The notes: generated by a model from the sequence alone, not told the origin. Shown: positions 45,700 through 59,838, numbered from the stretch's first letter. The stretch: 60,000 bases of DNA from Tubulanus polymorphus (GCF_964204645.1 NC_134030.1:4443855-4503854), one strand, 5' to 3'. Made by a program: numbers and translations.

Positions 45700-48600
45700 G
45701 TAAGCACGTTTTTTAATCTAGTTGCTAATTTGCATTCCGACGGATACGTTTGACGGTGATTGTGTTTTATCGCAATTTCCAGTTCACCGTCATTAAACGC
45801 GGCTCAAAATGGCATTTGTTTTGACGGCGCTTCTTTGTCGTAAGTCAAAGCGGTCGTTGCTATTTAGAAACTAGTGAAAAATCGACCTCGGATTCAGATA
45901 GCGTCAGATGGTATTGGTACAGTTTATGATGGATGTTTTTTTTTTTTAAACTCTGATTTATATTACGATAGAATCATATCAACCACGTAGATATAGGATT
46001 GTTATTAGAAATATTCATTTTAAAGCCAGAGTAAATTTCATAATAATAGATTGTTAGTTGTAAAAAGTAATATTCGTTATTCATTATTTGCGAAGGAATT
46101 ATATTCCAATTTATGAAATAAGCTTGGTATAGAACTAAACCTGCGCAAATATCTGATTCAAAGGATGTGGATCATTCATTTATTATGTACGCATAAAATT
46201 TGAGTCTTTCAACCCCCTCTTTCCCCATACGCAAAATCGGCCATTTTTCATATAAATTCAGCATTAGAGTACGCAATTGCACTTACCCTTTTCCTCCCCT
46301 AATGCGTATACGTAATGAATGAATGGCCCCCGTTGAAAACAGAATTGAGTGACGCTTTGCCAGATTTAGCATTCAGGGAAAATGAATTAGAAATTCATGT
46401 CGAAATCACGGACACGCCTAACATGACACCGCCTCATATCTGTACTGGAAACGAAACTCTTTGCCCCTTTCATATATTTAGCGATATCGACTCCATCGCT
46501 AATTGACCTATGCCGAAGACCGGTGATGTAATGGGCAACTTTTTGCGCAGACGATACAATCCGATAAATCGATAAGTAATTAATTTGCTGTTGCAATGTT
46601 TTGTTAGTTTCGTTGGGTGAAGATTCGATAGATCGCTGAAATCGGCTACATACAGGTATATGTCAGTTCTAAACAACATAATCTCAAACATAACACTTAG
46701 CGGTGTCTCACGGATACAACTATCTACCATTGATTTCAGAACAGATTAACGAATCCTTCGTTTTATTTATGCGGTAGGCCTGCATTATAAGTAATGTATC
46801 AGAATTATGCAACATATGCGTATATATTAACACTTCATACTTTGTATTATATGTATACACACTCGCAATTGGAGGGTTTTTGATAATATAGGGGGGTAAC
46901 TGAAAATATACATTTGACATTTTCACAGGTAGAAACTGCATGGTATATGCTTGATGCTTGCAGTAATAATTCTGAAGATGATTACTCTAAGAATGACATG
47001 TAACCGTCACATTTTCTATGTTTATCCCTTCAAAAAAGAATCATATACGATTTTGTGCCGGTGACTGGCACCTTTATAAAGTTACACTAAATAATTGCAT
47101 GCGGTTGAAAAGTTCTTTCTATTTTCTACTACCGGTATGTTTTTGCGACTACTAAATTCCCCTGTGAAATGCATGCTGTTCTTTGTGAGAATCGACTAAA
47201 ATACCTATCGTCGAACTTCTAAATCGAAGGAGAATACATCCTGTGCAATATCTACAAATATATATACACATGGCTAACGGGTAGTTGATATCAACGGCTT
47301 CATCACCACAGTAACAATTAGTAATTGTTTTTCTTGCATCTGTAAGAATGTCGTGTCTCAGCTTATTGATCAAGATAAAGAACGATGTAGAATATAACAT
47401 GTATCATCACATACGAATACGTGTATGCACGAACAAAACTTGTCGTCGAAACGTTCAATATGCAATACGCACTTTCTTCTATTCTCGAAGTCGATAACGA
47501 CATTGAAGTTTCCGATAAGAAATCGTTTGGAAAGATAGAAAAATGATTTAAATTTGCAAATTCCAATCCTAAACGTATTCTAATCGTGAATACTGAATTA
47601 CCGTCGAAGTTTTAATCTCGTAAATTAAAGACGTGCTTCAGAATGATTCTGGGCACGTGGTGCCACACACAGCTGCAATCTGACTTTTTAATAATCACGG
47701 TTAAGAAATGTATCTATTACTTTTTTCAATGTCGTCTGTACTTTGCATGACACAGGAAACTGAAGTCCATATTATAAACCAACTTTTAGGCGGCCATAGC
47801 ATTTTGTGATGAGGATTCAGCAATTTGGAAATTTCACTATTGGGACGTAGCCCTTGAAAACATTACGAAAGATTTCCATTAAGGGGACCTTTCTGTTCGA
47901 GAGTATATCAAACAAATAAATATCCCGTTTATCACATGTATACAATACGATCATCCCGCTCATCTATGATAGTTTACAGCAGTCTACGTATGTTTAATTA
48001 TTCATGAATTGTCAATATCACTGACGGTATTCATACGACGACGTTGTCACCCGTTTTTCTTTCAACTTGTCGTGGCGTAAGATAATTCGTAAAAATGAAG
48101 ATCGATACTACAAAAAACCTCTCTTTTTCTCGAGTCTGATCGGTTTTCGTTGATAATTGAATATGCAAATTGTGTCGATTTTGAGTTCGCTAAGGACAAT
48201 CCGGGTACACGTATATCCACACGTTTATGAACCACGAAATTTTTTACGTTTATTTTAATTTATTCGGATTATCTGGTAAATTTGAATATCAATTCGCGAC
48301 CGATGTATTCCAACGCACTCTGTAACCCGACCGAATACGACAGAATATTGGACTTACGCGTACATCTTTAAATCGGTTTTACGCTGTTGTTTCCGACGAT
48401 TATGAAATATTAAAGATTTTTGCAGTTGCGTTAAATGTGACCCAGATAAGTTCGAGCGGGTGGGGTATTATTATTTTGTTCGCGTGATCATGAATTCCTA
48501 TCCGAACCAAACAATATTCACGTGTGTCTGTCGATGGTATATCGGAATCCCTTCATAATTCATATACGGAATACAGCATTAGAACGAGTTGCCTCACGCC

Positions 48601-51600
48601 AGTTGTCAACGTGTCTCAACTATTAAAAAAACGATTCGTGTTAAGATGAGTCTAGAGTAGCATAGTAGATTCATAAACTAGAATTTGTGAACATTTGTTT
48701 TATGGCTATCAATTTTCAAGATTCCAAGAAAACCCATTTTCCCTTGTTGGTCTCCAAAATATGCTGGCTTTGGCAGTTTCTGAGATAGCGATCACTATCC
48801 ATCAGTCCTTAGCAGGGAGGCTTATGTTTAACGACTATCGTTGTCGAAGAAAAACTTTATGTTTTTGTTAAAACATGGCAGGTTGCCATTGAGCGACCGG
48901 GAGAACATCCTTCACGAAGCCTACATTCACGTACCGGTGACCTGATGACAACGATTGATGCGCGATCAAATCCGGAAATGAAACAGAGATCCTGCCGGAT
49001 GTGACGTCACATTTTTAGCAGCTGTTCATCTCGATTAAGATATGTATCATATCACAGCACTTCTCTCACTAACGAGTGTGGCTACGTCAGTAAGTTGCCA
49101 GGTCAAACCTAGAGTCGAACCTATTGAGTTAACCCATTGAAAACCTGATAACGCGATAAAATACATTTTTCCATATCTACTACAATCGTTTTCGGACTAA
49201 AATGCAACATATGGCATGTTTGCACAATTTTTCTGAAAATGTCTTTATCCTCGGCTGCGACAGCTTTCATCGGAAAAAAACAACATTTCGAGTTCATGAA
49301 ATATAAGTAGGTGTTGACTGCGACGATTCATTGTACTAATGATGGATTGATTCATGTAGAACACGATTCTATGTGTGATTGACGGTTCTTAATTAAGTGC
49401 TGAGCTGTGCGTGCTTTTTTGTTACACATCGATAAGACGAAATTCTTATTATCCTGACATATTCTATCTTACGTATTTCTTCAACCACCTTTAGTGACAT
49501 CCTATCAACTTGTTACATACATTAAGTTAAAATTCCATAAAAACTGTCATTGAGAACTCTTTCATTGAGAAGTGTCATTATGCATTATGTTTAATCGGCT
49601 TGAGCCAACCCCTTCAGAATTTGAAACCGGACAGTGGTCCATGCAAGCACCCGATGTCCATGTAACCAGAGGAGTGATTAGTGATGATAATTGCACCGAT
49701 ATTGTTAGATAGCTAGTGCGTAGAAATTATTCATTTCTTTTCTTTTCTGCTCTTAAAAAGAAATCCAAAGAATTGCATTCAATTGATCATTATTTTATAA
49801 CATGTTAGATCACGTGCGTAGATATTTCTTGATGACAGCACTGGCAATGGCGCTACGGGGTATTAGTTCATAATCAGAAAACAACGACAAATCTCGTCGC
49901 AAACGGCGAACTTATAGATGCATATCTGCCGATACGTTTAGCTACGGTTCAGAAATAGACAAACGCGCACCGGATCAAAGTGAAGAGACGCGGTATATCT
50001 GCGGGTAACACAAAACTGATGATCAGTATTGACCGTCGATCAAAACGAAATGAAATAACAAAATCTATAATCCATGGGAATACACGTCGTATTCTTCGAT
50101 AGGTGTATGTTACAGTAAATTGATATCAATTTGTTAGCGTTAACGTTACAAGACGACAAAAATAAAACATTAAACGTATGCATTTTAAGAAGTCTAGCAT
50201 TCAAGAAGAAGGTATACCTATTTTTCTAGTACTTTCTAACCGTTATACCACTAATGCATTGCTCATCTGATATAATAACTGACTCTCGGGGCCAGATGAA
50301 ACTTGAGTCCGATTAAAAGTTGTCTTATAGGACTGGTCTTAGGTTGTGAGATTGTCTACATAGCAAAGATTGTCGTTAGACTGGTCTCAATTGTAAACAT
50401 ATCGGCCCTTGGTGCTGTAGACACCGTGGGTCCTCAAATTATTGCATTCTCTCGAAGGAGCTTCTTGTAGAGTACATTCGGAAGTACGCACCGTTGAAGA
50501 ATATTTTTCCAGTCCCATTCAAAGGGCTGATGCATACATGCAAGACTAGGCCTACGCTATTTAGAATTTCAAATTGGTATGTCCCAATACAATAATTGCC
50601 CATTCTCTAAGCCATAAAGTTGCGAATTCATCGATTCTATCCTGGAACTTGACTTGCATTTGCCAGCCTTTAACACAGCGGTAATGTCTTATTATGCTCC
50701 TAGATGGGAAAAATGTTTAATAATTCATGTGGTCTTTGATGCAACGTCTTTGAGGATGCTAGCGGCCTCTACGTGTACATAATTTCCAAGACAGGTCTCT
50801 CGCGATAAAGGTCACTGTGGAAACATGACACCTACATATAAAGCCATGTGACTAAACATGTTATCCCTTTGCGCCTCCACCGAGCCGACAATATTTCATA
50901 ACATCGGTGGTTAAACTAACCACGGAAGAGTCTATGCTTAAACCAGGGACACTCCTCGTACTTGGCGGTATCCCTTGTAAAACACCATCAGCCATACACC
51001 GAGGGAATCAAACAGATATAAATGAGAATCACGTCATGACGGTGATGAAGTTGCCTCGTTAACTAATTGATGAAGCTGTATGCGCTCGTCCCAGGGCTGG
51101 TAACACGTAGAGCAGAGAGATGAGAAACAGAAAAATGACTCGTGCGCGACATGGAAAAAAATCTCAACCCGAAACTACCTTCGATCCTCTACTTAATCTG
51201 ATAGGCAGTTGATTTACATTACGTTAATTCCAATCAGTGTTTGAAATAGTTTTTAGATCAAAAAGGTGGATATTGTATTTTCCGAAAATCGACTCATATG
51301 AAAGTGTGAATTACTGTAATTCATTGTTGATCTAAAGTCTGTTTGATGTTATTCTAAAAGTATTTTTCCTCCTTTGCAAAACATATGTCGACGTTTTCAT
51401 ATAATATTCACATACAGTATATATGATTATTCGTTGATTGGAATTGAACATGAATCAGTGATGCTGCTCTAGTCAATCTATCAAATAGGAAGTTGCAAAA
51501 TTAAGTGTAAAACAGTAAGATTAAAAACGAGCGAGACAAATAATCTAGATTTAGAATGTAGGACACAGTTGTTTAACGTATAATAGCGTTTTGAGGGTAT

Positions 51601-51845
51601 TGTCAGTAGACTTTATTATCATTATTGATCTTACCTTTAAACGCTTCATTAAATCCTATCAAATCAGACATAAATCAAAGTAGATTTTACGAGCCATTTA
51701 TATTAATCGGTTTCTCTTCGCGCACAGCTATCGCGCTGTGTTAGTGCGTGCTTGTTTGTTTGTTTTCTTGTTTTTATTTAGTATTGTATTCGAGTTTCTT
51801 ATTCAATTTCTAAATCGAACTCGCCTGATTTTTTATAAAGTCGGG
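45700..51845. other. Gene-poor stretch, perhaps the first intron of the candidate gene
   Basis: No convincing exon. The palindrome TGTGACGTCACA lies at 49000-49011 and GGCACGTGGTGCC at 47652-47664. The 63-codon + frame at 46315-46506 has a protein-like composition but no acceptor. The rest is non-repetitive AT-rich sequence. Confidence 0.45.
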
Positions 51846-51854
51846 CTAAGACAA

Positions 51855-51990
51855 ATCGGGATTTATGATTGGCTAATGATGACATCATCTAAGCTGCGCA
51901 TGTACCCGCGCACTCGGGCTAGTGTTCGTGACATGGCGAGTCTCGTTGTCATAGGGTACGAATCCATGCCTTTGTCAGACTCCATCAGGT
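51855..51990 (+). mobile_element. Third copy of the tRNA-like SINE
   Basis: CGGGATTTATGATTGGCTAA, AAGCTGCGCATGTACCCGCG and the B-box remnant GGGTACGAATCC occur in the same order and spacing as in the two copies at 31.75-32.10 kb. The B box is mutated (TACG for TTCG), so the copy is not transcribable. It lacks the inverted partner. Confidence 0.65.
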
Positions 51991-51994
51991 GGGA

Positions 51995-53980
51995 ACGGCC
52001 ATTTTTAGATCCGAATTTAGATTTAACCCATATATAAGCCACGGTGATTTTGTATCAAATATTGATAAAAGGCTCGGAAACGGGCCAAGTTTCACTCGCT
52101 AACTTGGGCTCTTCGTAACATAAAACAGCATTCATTGAACTTTCACTTTTTGATAAAACGAGAAGATCTCAGTATTCATGCAAGCCATCTTTTTATCTCC
52201 TGATTTTTCTCCCGGTGAAATGCTTATGTTGTTTGACACATAGTCTCGGGGCGTGGATTTACTTCACGGCAATAACGTCGTCTTTTGAATAATTCACAAT
52301 AATTCTCTCATCGGTGAATTGTTTAAAAAAGATCAATTCGAACGTTCGTTAAAGGCCATCGGATCGGTGGTTGATGATAAGACGCATAAATTGAAATTAA
52401 TTGCTCGTTGCGCGCCCCGGAGGCACTCGGCGGGCAGATAGCGCAAATTCGTCCTGTCAAACCGCAGAAACAGATTTGTCCGCCTTAGCGAGATGCCAAT
52501 TTTATCTGCGGCAAACGGTCCAGGGGCTGATTGAGATAGCTTCGCTATAAATTGACAATTTGTAGTAATACCAGTCGCGGAGAAGGCGCTTATTCAATTT
52601 TCCTATTACTGTATCTTCGCATGTGAAGAGGTACCGTTGCCGCATATTGATACCGATGGAAGTATTAGCAAATCGTGTACCTAAGTCGCTGAACGTCGTT
52701 CTCTACCGCTGACGACGCCATCATAAGTACACGATACGATATCTCGATCGTATGAAAAGTAGTCGCGTAAATCATATCATACGGCATTTTAAATATGATA
52801 TGAAACAGCATCTTGCATTTGGTACATAACTCAACGGCTATCACCGGCTATAGCGAAACATACACAAGAACTTCCAATCAACAACGGAAAATCGTCAGGA
52901 CAATGTGGCGGTCCTATTGAAAATTATTTGACAATTCATATGCAGAACCTTTGGATTTACGGGATATTAGTGAAGTTAAAAGGCCCCCATAAAGATAACG
53001 TAACGTTGAAAGCTATGTGGAGTTATGGACTCGCATGTAGAAATTGCTAAAAATCGTAATTTCAACAGGGTTTTAAATTTTCTGCTGATCAAATGAAAGT
53101 GTATGTCCTGTTGCTTGCGGTCGTAATATTGCAAGTCATTTGACTAGCAGTTGAATTTGGTCAAAAGAGTAAAAACTTAGTGTTACGGGGTGTAATGTCA
53201 ACTGAAACGCACTCAGCCACTGGAATTGTAAATAGATCGTACTCGGTTATATCTAAATATCTTATTAAAACACGCAGTTGGTGTCAAACATCAAAAATAT
53301 TTGCCACTCTTAATAGCCCGGAGCAGTCGGTCTTAGCTCTTTATTGGACGACAGGTCGATCGAATAATTCTGTTAGAAATTCTAAACGTTACCGAGACTT
53401 CGATATGATTAGTATTTATTGTAAGATACGACGATATATGATCTGACAGATTGTAATAAGAAATAGCAATCGAATTTTAACTAACGTCAATTTCAATTAT
53501 CATTTTATCTAACGCTCGTGATGATTGGCAGTCGTCATTACGACAGCATATCGCGTCAATTAGGGAAATTTATATGCTTTGCTTTTTTCCTTAGCTTTCT
53601 TATAGAATAGGGACTGATCTAGAGACTATCTTCCATGATAGAAATGAATCAAACGTTGCCGTAGTTCTAGTGAAATCATTTCGAATATACGTAATGATGG
53701 ACGTATAAACTAAAGAATAGATTTTATAGTTTATACGTTATATGATCTCGTAGAATGATGCGTAACAACACATCATAAACTTTGGCTGATTGGGCTGACG
53801 TATTGTCAGCGTGAAACCGCGTGCGCAAATTCACCTGCACGCAGAGACAATAGCTAATAAAATGTGGATACTGTCTGGTTTTGTTCTCGTTGTCATGGTG
53901 TACAACAGCGTCGAGAATTTAATTCGATAACTGTCATTTCTGGCGTAAAAAAATCACAAACATTCCTATGTAAAAATGCT
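51995..53980. other. Gene-poor stretch with a perfect 12-bp hairpin
   Basis: ACGTATAAACTA (53701-53712) and TAGTTTATACGT (53727-53738) pair perfectly around a 14-base loop. A GC-richer segment at about 52400-52560 stands out from the AT-rich surroundings and could be a conserved element. No exon recognised. Confidence 0.45.
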
Positions 53981-53987
53981 CTAGATC

Positions 53988-54242
53988 CAGGAGTGGATTT
54001 ATGGGGGCCTAGAAACTGGACACTCCTTTATTAAGTCAAGGTCCAGTTTCATTGGTCGGACAGGAAGGTCCGGAGGTCTTCCCTCAGAAAATTCTAAAAA
54101 ATGAAGCCCACTAGTTGCATTTTAGAGGCATCGTGATGTTTTGAGACACAATGCGCTGAAACTGTTGGTCTAGATCTTTTTTCATAACACTTTTAGGGGG
54201 AACACGTATCCTAGTGCTCCGGGCCCTTTATCCAAGGCTCTG
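53988..54242. mobile_element. Degenerate MITE with CAG ends (hAT-like)
   Basis: The ends CAGGAGTGGATTTATGGGGG and, inverted, CAGAGCCTTGGATAAAGGGC match imperfectly. The interior has the TCCCTCAGAAAATTCTAAAAAATG block, related in style to the 1519-1797 MITE (AGAAAAATTTTGAAAATTC). No 8-bp target duplication could be confirmed, so the family is uncertain. Confidence 0.45.
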
Positions 54243-54249
54243 CATCTCA

Positions 54250-57200
54250 TAGTGCTACATAATTTACAAATAGTATAAGATGATCGTAACGACCAGCTTT
54301 GATTTTTGATACTGATTAAATCATTCATGGCATCAGCCAAGATTTCGTTTTTCTATCCACGTATCTACAAGTCTTTCATTATGGGTTACTCTTTCCGTAG
54401 TTGTAAACGCGTCAGCCATTTCTTCCAACGACCTTCCAACTTCCTTCAGGTTTTCGGATCATTCTTCGGAAGAGAAAAAAAAAACAATCCTGTAACAACA
54501 AATGTCAGACGAACCTCTGTCTAAGTAGCCCATTTATTTACATTACTCGTGAAGACATTGCTTCTGAGCCAGGCCGGGCAAAGCCACGCATACAAATGAC
54601 GAATATCCGTTTACCGACAACAGGAACAAGATCATTTGATCTGATGTCTGATTTTTAAAGCTCGCTCCCCTTTTTTATCATCACATTATTCATACGTTGT
54701 TGTGAACGTTTGATAAAACATGCCGTATATATTAACCACAGTGTCGTATGTACGCGAGTAAATCTTATATATCGTATATATATATCTGCATGGTGCATCA
54801 TTAGGCCATCAATCGCTTCAGTGTTTAAGAACCGATATCTCATCTGAAACGAATTTGTCCCCGCCTTGAATAAACTGGCACTAGCAACTACTACACATAA
54901 TTGATTTGCTGAGCGTGAAGGCGCGCGCGTGTGTGTGTGAGGTAGCTGGGGACACCTTCCACACAACCGATCAATGTCTCTTCGTTGATTTCTCCATTTT
55001 TTACGAGATCAATCGAGCCAAGCTGGGTCATTTGTTATTTCTGCGACAGAAAATTGATTGTAAACTCGCTACTCATCATATCAGTACCACGCTACCCCGG
55101 GGACTTATTCGAACCAGCTTATTGAAAGAGAAACCCATCAGTCGATAAGATACGGTTGTGCTCTTGAGACTGAATTACTATTTTGTCCATCTTGGGACAC
55201 CGCCATAGAAATGTGAGATGCGAAAATACGATATTATTTATCTGGACCAACACTAAAGTCTTACACATTGATCTATTTTTGGCATTTTTATTTTGAAGAT
55301 TCATATTTTGATTCAGGTATGCCGGTAGAGATCACAGGGAAATGTGCGGGAATGTTGTTCCAGGTCGATAAGCACGGAATTATTCCATGATTATTTTCCG
55401 TGTGGTTCCCCGGGAGATTTATACGGAACCGCGGATGGCGGTGTGGCGGCGGTTCATCACAGACAGACGGCTCGAGAAACTGTCGTCTGCATGCAATGAG
55501 AAAGAACACGTTAATTTGGAACACGACACTCGGAAACGGTCATTGAACAGCATAAGGAATAACCCTTTAGAACGCTACGGAGAAAATATTCCGCGACACG
55601 AACAGTATCCATTGGTTTGAGTTATGTAAAAGCTCTTTGTACACTGATACGAGTAATTAAGAGTGAATGGTCACGCGAGGTAAATGGCTTATTTTGTGTC
55701 ACATCTCTCGCAACGGTAATGTTACTACGTTACGGTATAATCGTGTTTTATTTAATGCCTCGATAGCCACCGGGGTGGTTCTCTCTCTCTCAGTGCGTCT
55801 AACCGTTCTATAGCTTATCCCCATCGCGCTACAGTCGTTACCATGTAAACTTAATCAAAGCTAAGGTGAAAAACGCGCGACACCATCAGACCGCGTACAG
55901 CATCCAAGTCTCCAAGAACTCGTTATTGAATTATAGAAAATCGCATTTTTTACTCCCACCGCGCAGGTGAAGATTTGCACCGCCGTGGCCCGGGGGAATT
56001 GTTTGTCGCGAAAATGCGATTTTTATTTTCAATAAGAGTCGAGTTGCGTAATTTACCACTTAAAAAACGTCATATTCAATGCGTTTTACGCGGCTAATTT
56101 GAGTCGGCTCTCAGTTCTCATAAACAGCCTGTTGCGCATGCGTTTACCGGCCACGAATCGTCTTACCATAATTCAATCAAACACGTTTGAAGTCGCTCGA
56201 ACCCGAGGGCGACACTTTCTTGGTACGGTGAGCTTGTTCGTCGACGAAAACAGACAACTGAAGGCAACATGGCGATGGTATAACTGCGGCATTACGTATG
56301 CAATTTAAAACATATCGAACGTAAAAAGAAACGTGTCACTGACTCGAAGCGCGTGTTTTCCAGATTTGCCGACGTGATATTGACAGAATATCTAACAACG
56401 TTAAAATCTAAACCCTTAAAGTTTTATCCAAACAGGCAGAAAGTGGATTTTCAATGAATTAAGAATGTCATTGTCAATATTGTTACATCAAATGCAATCA
56501 AATGTGCTGCCGAAGTGTTTCAGTTTTTAGAGCACATTTTCATTCAGTTTCGTAATTTGTGTTTGCGTCCGCAGCAATGGCGTATGTGGCTTATGTATCT
56601 CACAAACAGACAGCCCCTACTCTTCCCATATAAAGGGGATAATAATTGTAGCATGCCTCTTATTAATTTCCTTCACAAGGAAATGAAAACCGCACAATTT
56701 GATTATATCAATTGTTGCCCGTCTGCGATCAAACGGGTTTATCATCAAACACTTAGAGGAAATTCTGCTCGCTTTATGGTACGCACGAGGCTAATTAAGA
56801 GCGTTGCTTTGTGAATTCGAAGTAATAAAATGCTGAAAATGTATCGGGCCTAGGAAACATTAATGCCAATAGACATTACCCAGTTTTCATCGCCGAATCA
56901 CGTAACGACCTAACTTCAAAGATGGTATTTCGGTACGAGATTATCTTACGCTATATCAACGATGTACGTCTCTCTTTTGATGGAACCTGCACAAATATGA
57001 CAATGGTGTATTCCTACGCGTGGGAGAAGATGCGCTTCAAGATATTTTTTTTCTTTCGAGTCTGCATCAACCTGTCGTGTGTGGAAGCAGCGAACGGGAA
57101 AATCTAAATCTTGGGCGCGCTTTTCAAATTAGCTCCTTTGATTCTCTCTCTCTTTCGATGCGAAATCCGTTCATCTCCTAGTGACCTTTATCTGCGCATG

Positions 57201-58400
57201 TTCGAATCTTTTCCGGAAGTGCACCAACCGTTACTTAAAACAATGAGCAGTAACTTATTTACTGAAATACCATGAAAAAGTACAGCTCAATTTTTGGTGT
57301 AACTGCTATTGATTTTTTTCGCGTTTTCAATTAGGAGAAAAATCATTCAAACTTAAACCGCTTAAATCTTTAGCGTGTTCGTCAAACAAGACCAAGGTAC
57401 ATAAATTCTGAATAGAATTATGTTATATAACGTTACCCAATTTGATTTATTTGCCCATTTCGCATCGATGTCTAATTCTATTCTCTAAGCCTCTTGTGTT
57501 TGAACAGCGCCCGTTTACGGCAAAACCTTCGAGATATTATTCCGTACGACCTTGGCCTTTCGAAGGTGATTTCCTACGGTAGTGCATCCGTTTCAACCCA
57601 TTGCGGGATGATACGTATCCAGTAAAAATGACACACGTTTTGTAGTAGGGTGTATGTTTTAAGGCTTTTATCAGATTAGCCTTAAGATAGAATTAGAACG
57701 CGGATTATAAGTTATGAACGTACACATTTCTGAAGAAAGAATACGACAGCCATCTATACATTTCCGCTGGTTTAGATTATACCGGAACATCTCGGCACGT
57801 ACTAAACGATTTTTGCCGCGTTCAACGCATTTCTGGTGCCTCTATGTTGTAACCGACAAAATGAGATGATTGGACGGTTTAGGTCTTCCGACATCACGCC
57901 CGCTATCGCAAGAGTAATTAGCTAGTAAGGCAGGCCAATTTGCGGCATCACTGATTTACGCTTCGGGGTGAATCCGTATGCGCTGGTCGATTACGGCTGT
58001 ATACCTCGACGGAAATACAACGTGTTTGCTAATAAGACAAGGCTATATGCGTATAGAAATCAGGCGATTTTACTCTAAATTACTCTTTTTACGGCCCGTG
58101 TTCCTATGAACTACGTCCAATCATATTCGCATCAAATACTGAAACGGTTTCTGAACATCGTTGCGTCACATGCTCTTACGCATGTACACATATCTATTTA
58201 AGACTGGTATAATAATCTTTGTTTGTGCCTCAAGGTAGATTGTGCAATATTATTGGTATTCGTTTGATATTTGAGTTCAAGACACAATTGAAATTGTTAC
58301 GTATGTTACCGGGGGTATTCGAGAAATGTCGATGAACACACGGCGGACACAATGACGTTGATGCACGCTGTATAGATGTCGTGAGAATCTCCAGAAATCT
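54250..58400. other. Gene-poor stretch with candidate regulatory blocks
   Basis: Short open frames (for example 55387-55620 and 56515-56814 on +) lack homology and splice signals. (TA)n and GCGCGCGTGTGTG tracts occur at about 54766-54785 and 54920-54940. CpG-bearing GC-richer islands at about 55960-56320 contrast with the flanks. No exon or transposon recognised. Confidence 0.45.
55922..56039. repeat. Inverted repeat framing a GC-rich core
   Basis: TTATTGAATTATAGAAAATCGCATTTT near 55922-55949 pairs, with small gaps, with AAAATGCGATTTTTATTTTC at 56012-56036. The 60-bp core between them is GC-rich (CACCGCGCAGGTG, CCGTGGCCCGGGGG). Confidence 0.55.
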
Positions 58401-58410
58401 ATCCATCTGT

Positions 58411-58438
58411 CGTCTGTCTGTCTGCCTGTCTGTCTGTT
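58411..58438. repeat. (TCTG)n microsatellite
   Basis: About seven imperfect copies of the tetramer TCTG with one interruption (TGCCTG). Confidence 0.9.
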
Positions 58439-58831
58439 TATCCTGTCAACCTTGTAAGAGCAGATACGGTCGGATCGGCTCGCCAATTCCCCGTCCTCAC
58501 AAAACACAGAATTGATGTGATTCCGCTCGAAATTAGTATTCATCGGGCGTACGAACACATAATGTCACCTTCCGTTCTTGGCGGTTTGATAGCTACTCAT
58601 TAAGACTTCCCTATCAACTCTGTACATGACGTAGTGTATATAGAATGATGTAGGCACACGTCATTACGTTCGAACATATTGAGGTCCTAATTCACCTAAA
58701 CTTAGTTCGATCAATTTGTCTGGAATAGACAAGAAATATACACCGCCGGTGATGAAGGCTGATGGGGGCGTATTCCCATAAGGTGATGACTGAAGCTAGA
58801 GGACTTATTCCCCGACCAGTGGACGGACACG

Positions 58832-58835
<4 letters not shown>

Positions 58836-58894
<59 letters not shown>
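58836..58894. repeat. (TC)n microsatellite
   Basis: An uninterrupted TC run of about 59 bases. A shorter TATC/TC run lies at 59151-59175 and another TATC run at about 59930-59950. Confidence 0.97.
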
Positions 58895-58895
<1 letters not shown>

Positions 58896-59668
58896 AGATT
58901 GACGAATGATATTGAGTCCACTAGTTCCGTCACATCTGTCAGTCTTGTAGAGATTATCGTCACCTTTAGGTATTTAGACATTTTTACCCCTAACAACCAA
59001 GTAGTTTCATCAATTTTCCAAACTGAAGTCAGGACGTTAGACGCGCCAGTATTTCAATGACAGATTTTTAGGCAAACGTGACTAATCTATAATTGATATC
59101 CGTTACTGATAAATCAAGTTATTGATTCGAGTGGTTACATATGTTCAAAATCTATCTATCTCTCTCTCTCTCTCTGCCGGGTAACTGGTCTGCCACGTTT
59201 TGTTTATACACGTGTTGTTCATCTTCGTAAATCTCTAGATTAACCTACGAAAATTATGCAGGTCACCTGATCGACATTTCTTTTTCTCAAGAATGAATTT
59301 TCTTTGACTCGAAGAGGGCAAAAACCTGTATGCACGTATTGAACTCAATATATATGATGATATTACTATACGTTATACGCTTAACTGGTGTGATTTGTCG
59401 TTGCTGATATCAATACGATCTGGTAGTTTTTTTTTCTGTACGTTTGTGATAAATTATGGACACTATCCAAGCCAAACGGCCGTGGTTATGTGGTTATGTA
59501 TTTCTTTGCTTCATGTGTTTATTGAACTTCTTAATCAAAAACCTTTTCCAGTTGTCATCTGGTTCGGTGTGCATACGGAATATTGAAAACAGTAAATCAT
59601 AGGGGGACTGATAATCGTCGGTCTAAACCCGACGTCTAGCTAATGATCAACACTGCGTGTTTGAACCG

Positions 59669-59838
59669 AATCCACGGATTTGCCGTGCCACCGACCGCCG
59701 GTGGCTGACTCGTCACATCGTTGCAATCGCCACGTTTGTGGCTTGATGGATCCGCGGATTAGCGTTTTACGAATCGGCGTTTCGGCTATCGATTCACGCG
59801 CTAGATGTGACAGGGAAAATCCCGTCACGAATCCGCGG
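59669..59838. other. Cluster of short palindromes and hairpins
   Basis: In 170 bp there are AATCCACGGATT (59669-59680), the hairpin GCCACCG..CGGTGGC (59687-59705), GCCACGTTTGTGGC (about 59729-59742), ATCCGCGGAT (59750-59759), the hairpin GTGACAGGGAAAATCCCGTCAC (59807-59828, one bulged A) and AATCCGCGG (59830-59838). No open frame. It could be a structured RNA, a conserved regulatory element or an old transposon end. Confidence 0.45.

Noticed and set aside
46315-46506. 63-codon + frame just after the candidate first exon
   Set aside because: The composition is attractive, but it has no acceptor, no recognisable domain and a stop after 63 codons.
55387-55620. Arg-rich 77-codon + frame
   Set aside because: No domain, no splice context, and it sits in a GC-richer block that favours chance open frames.
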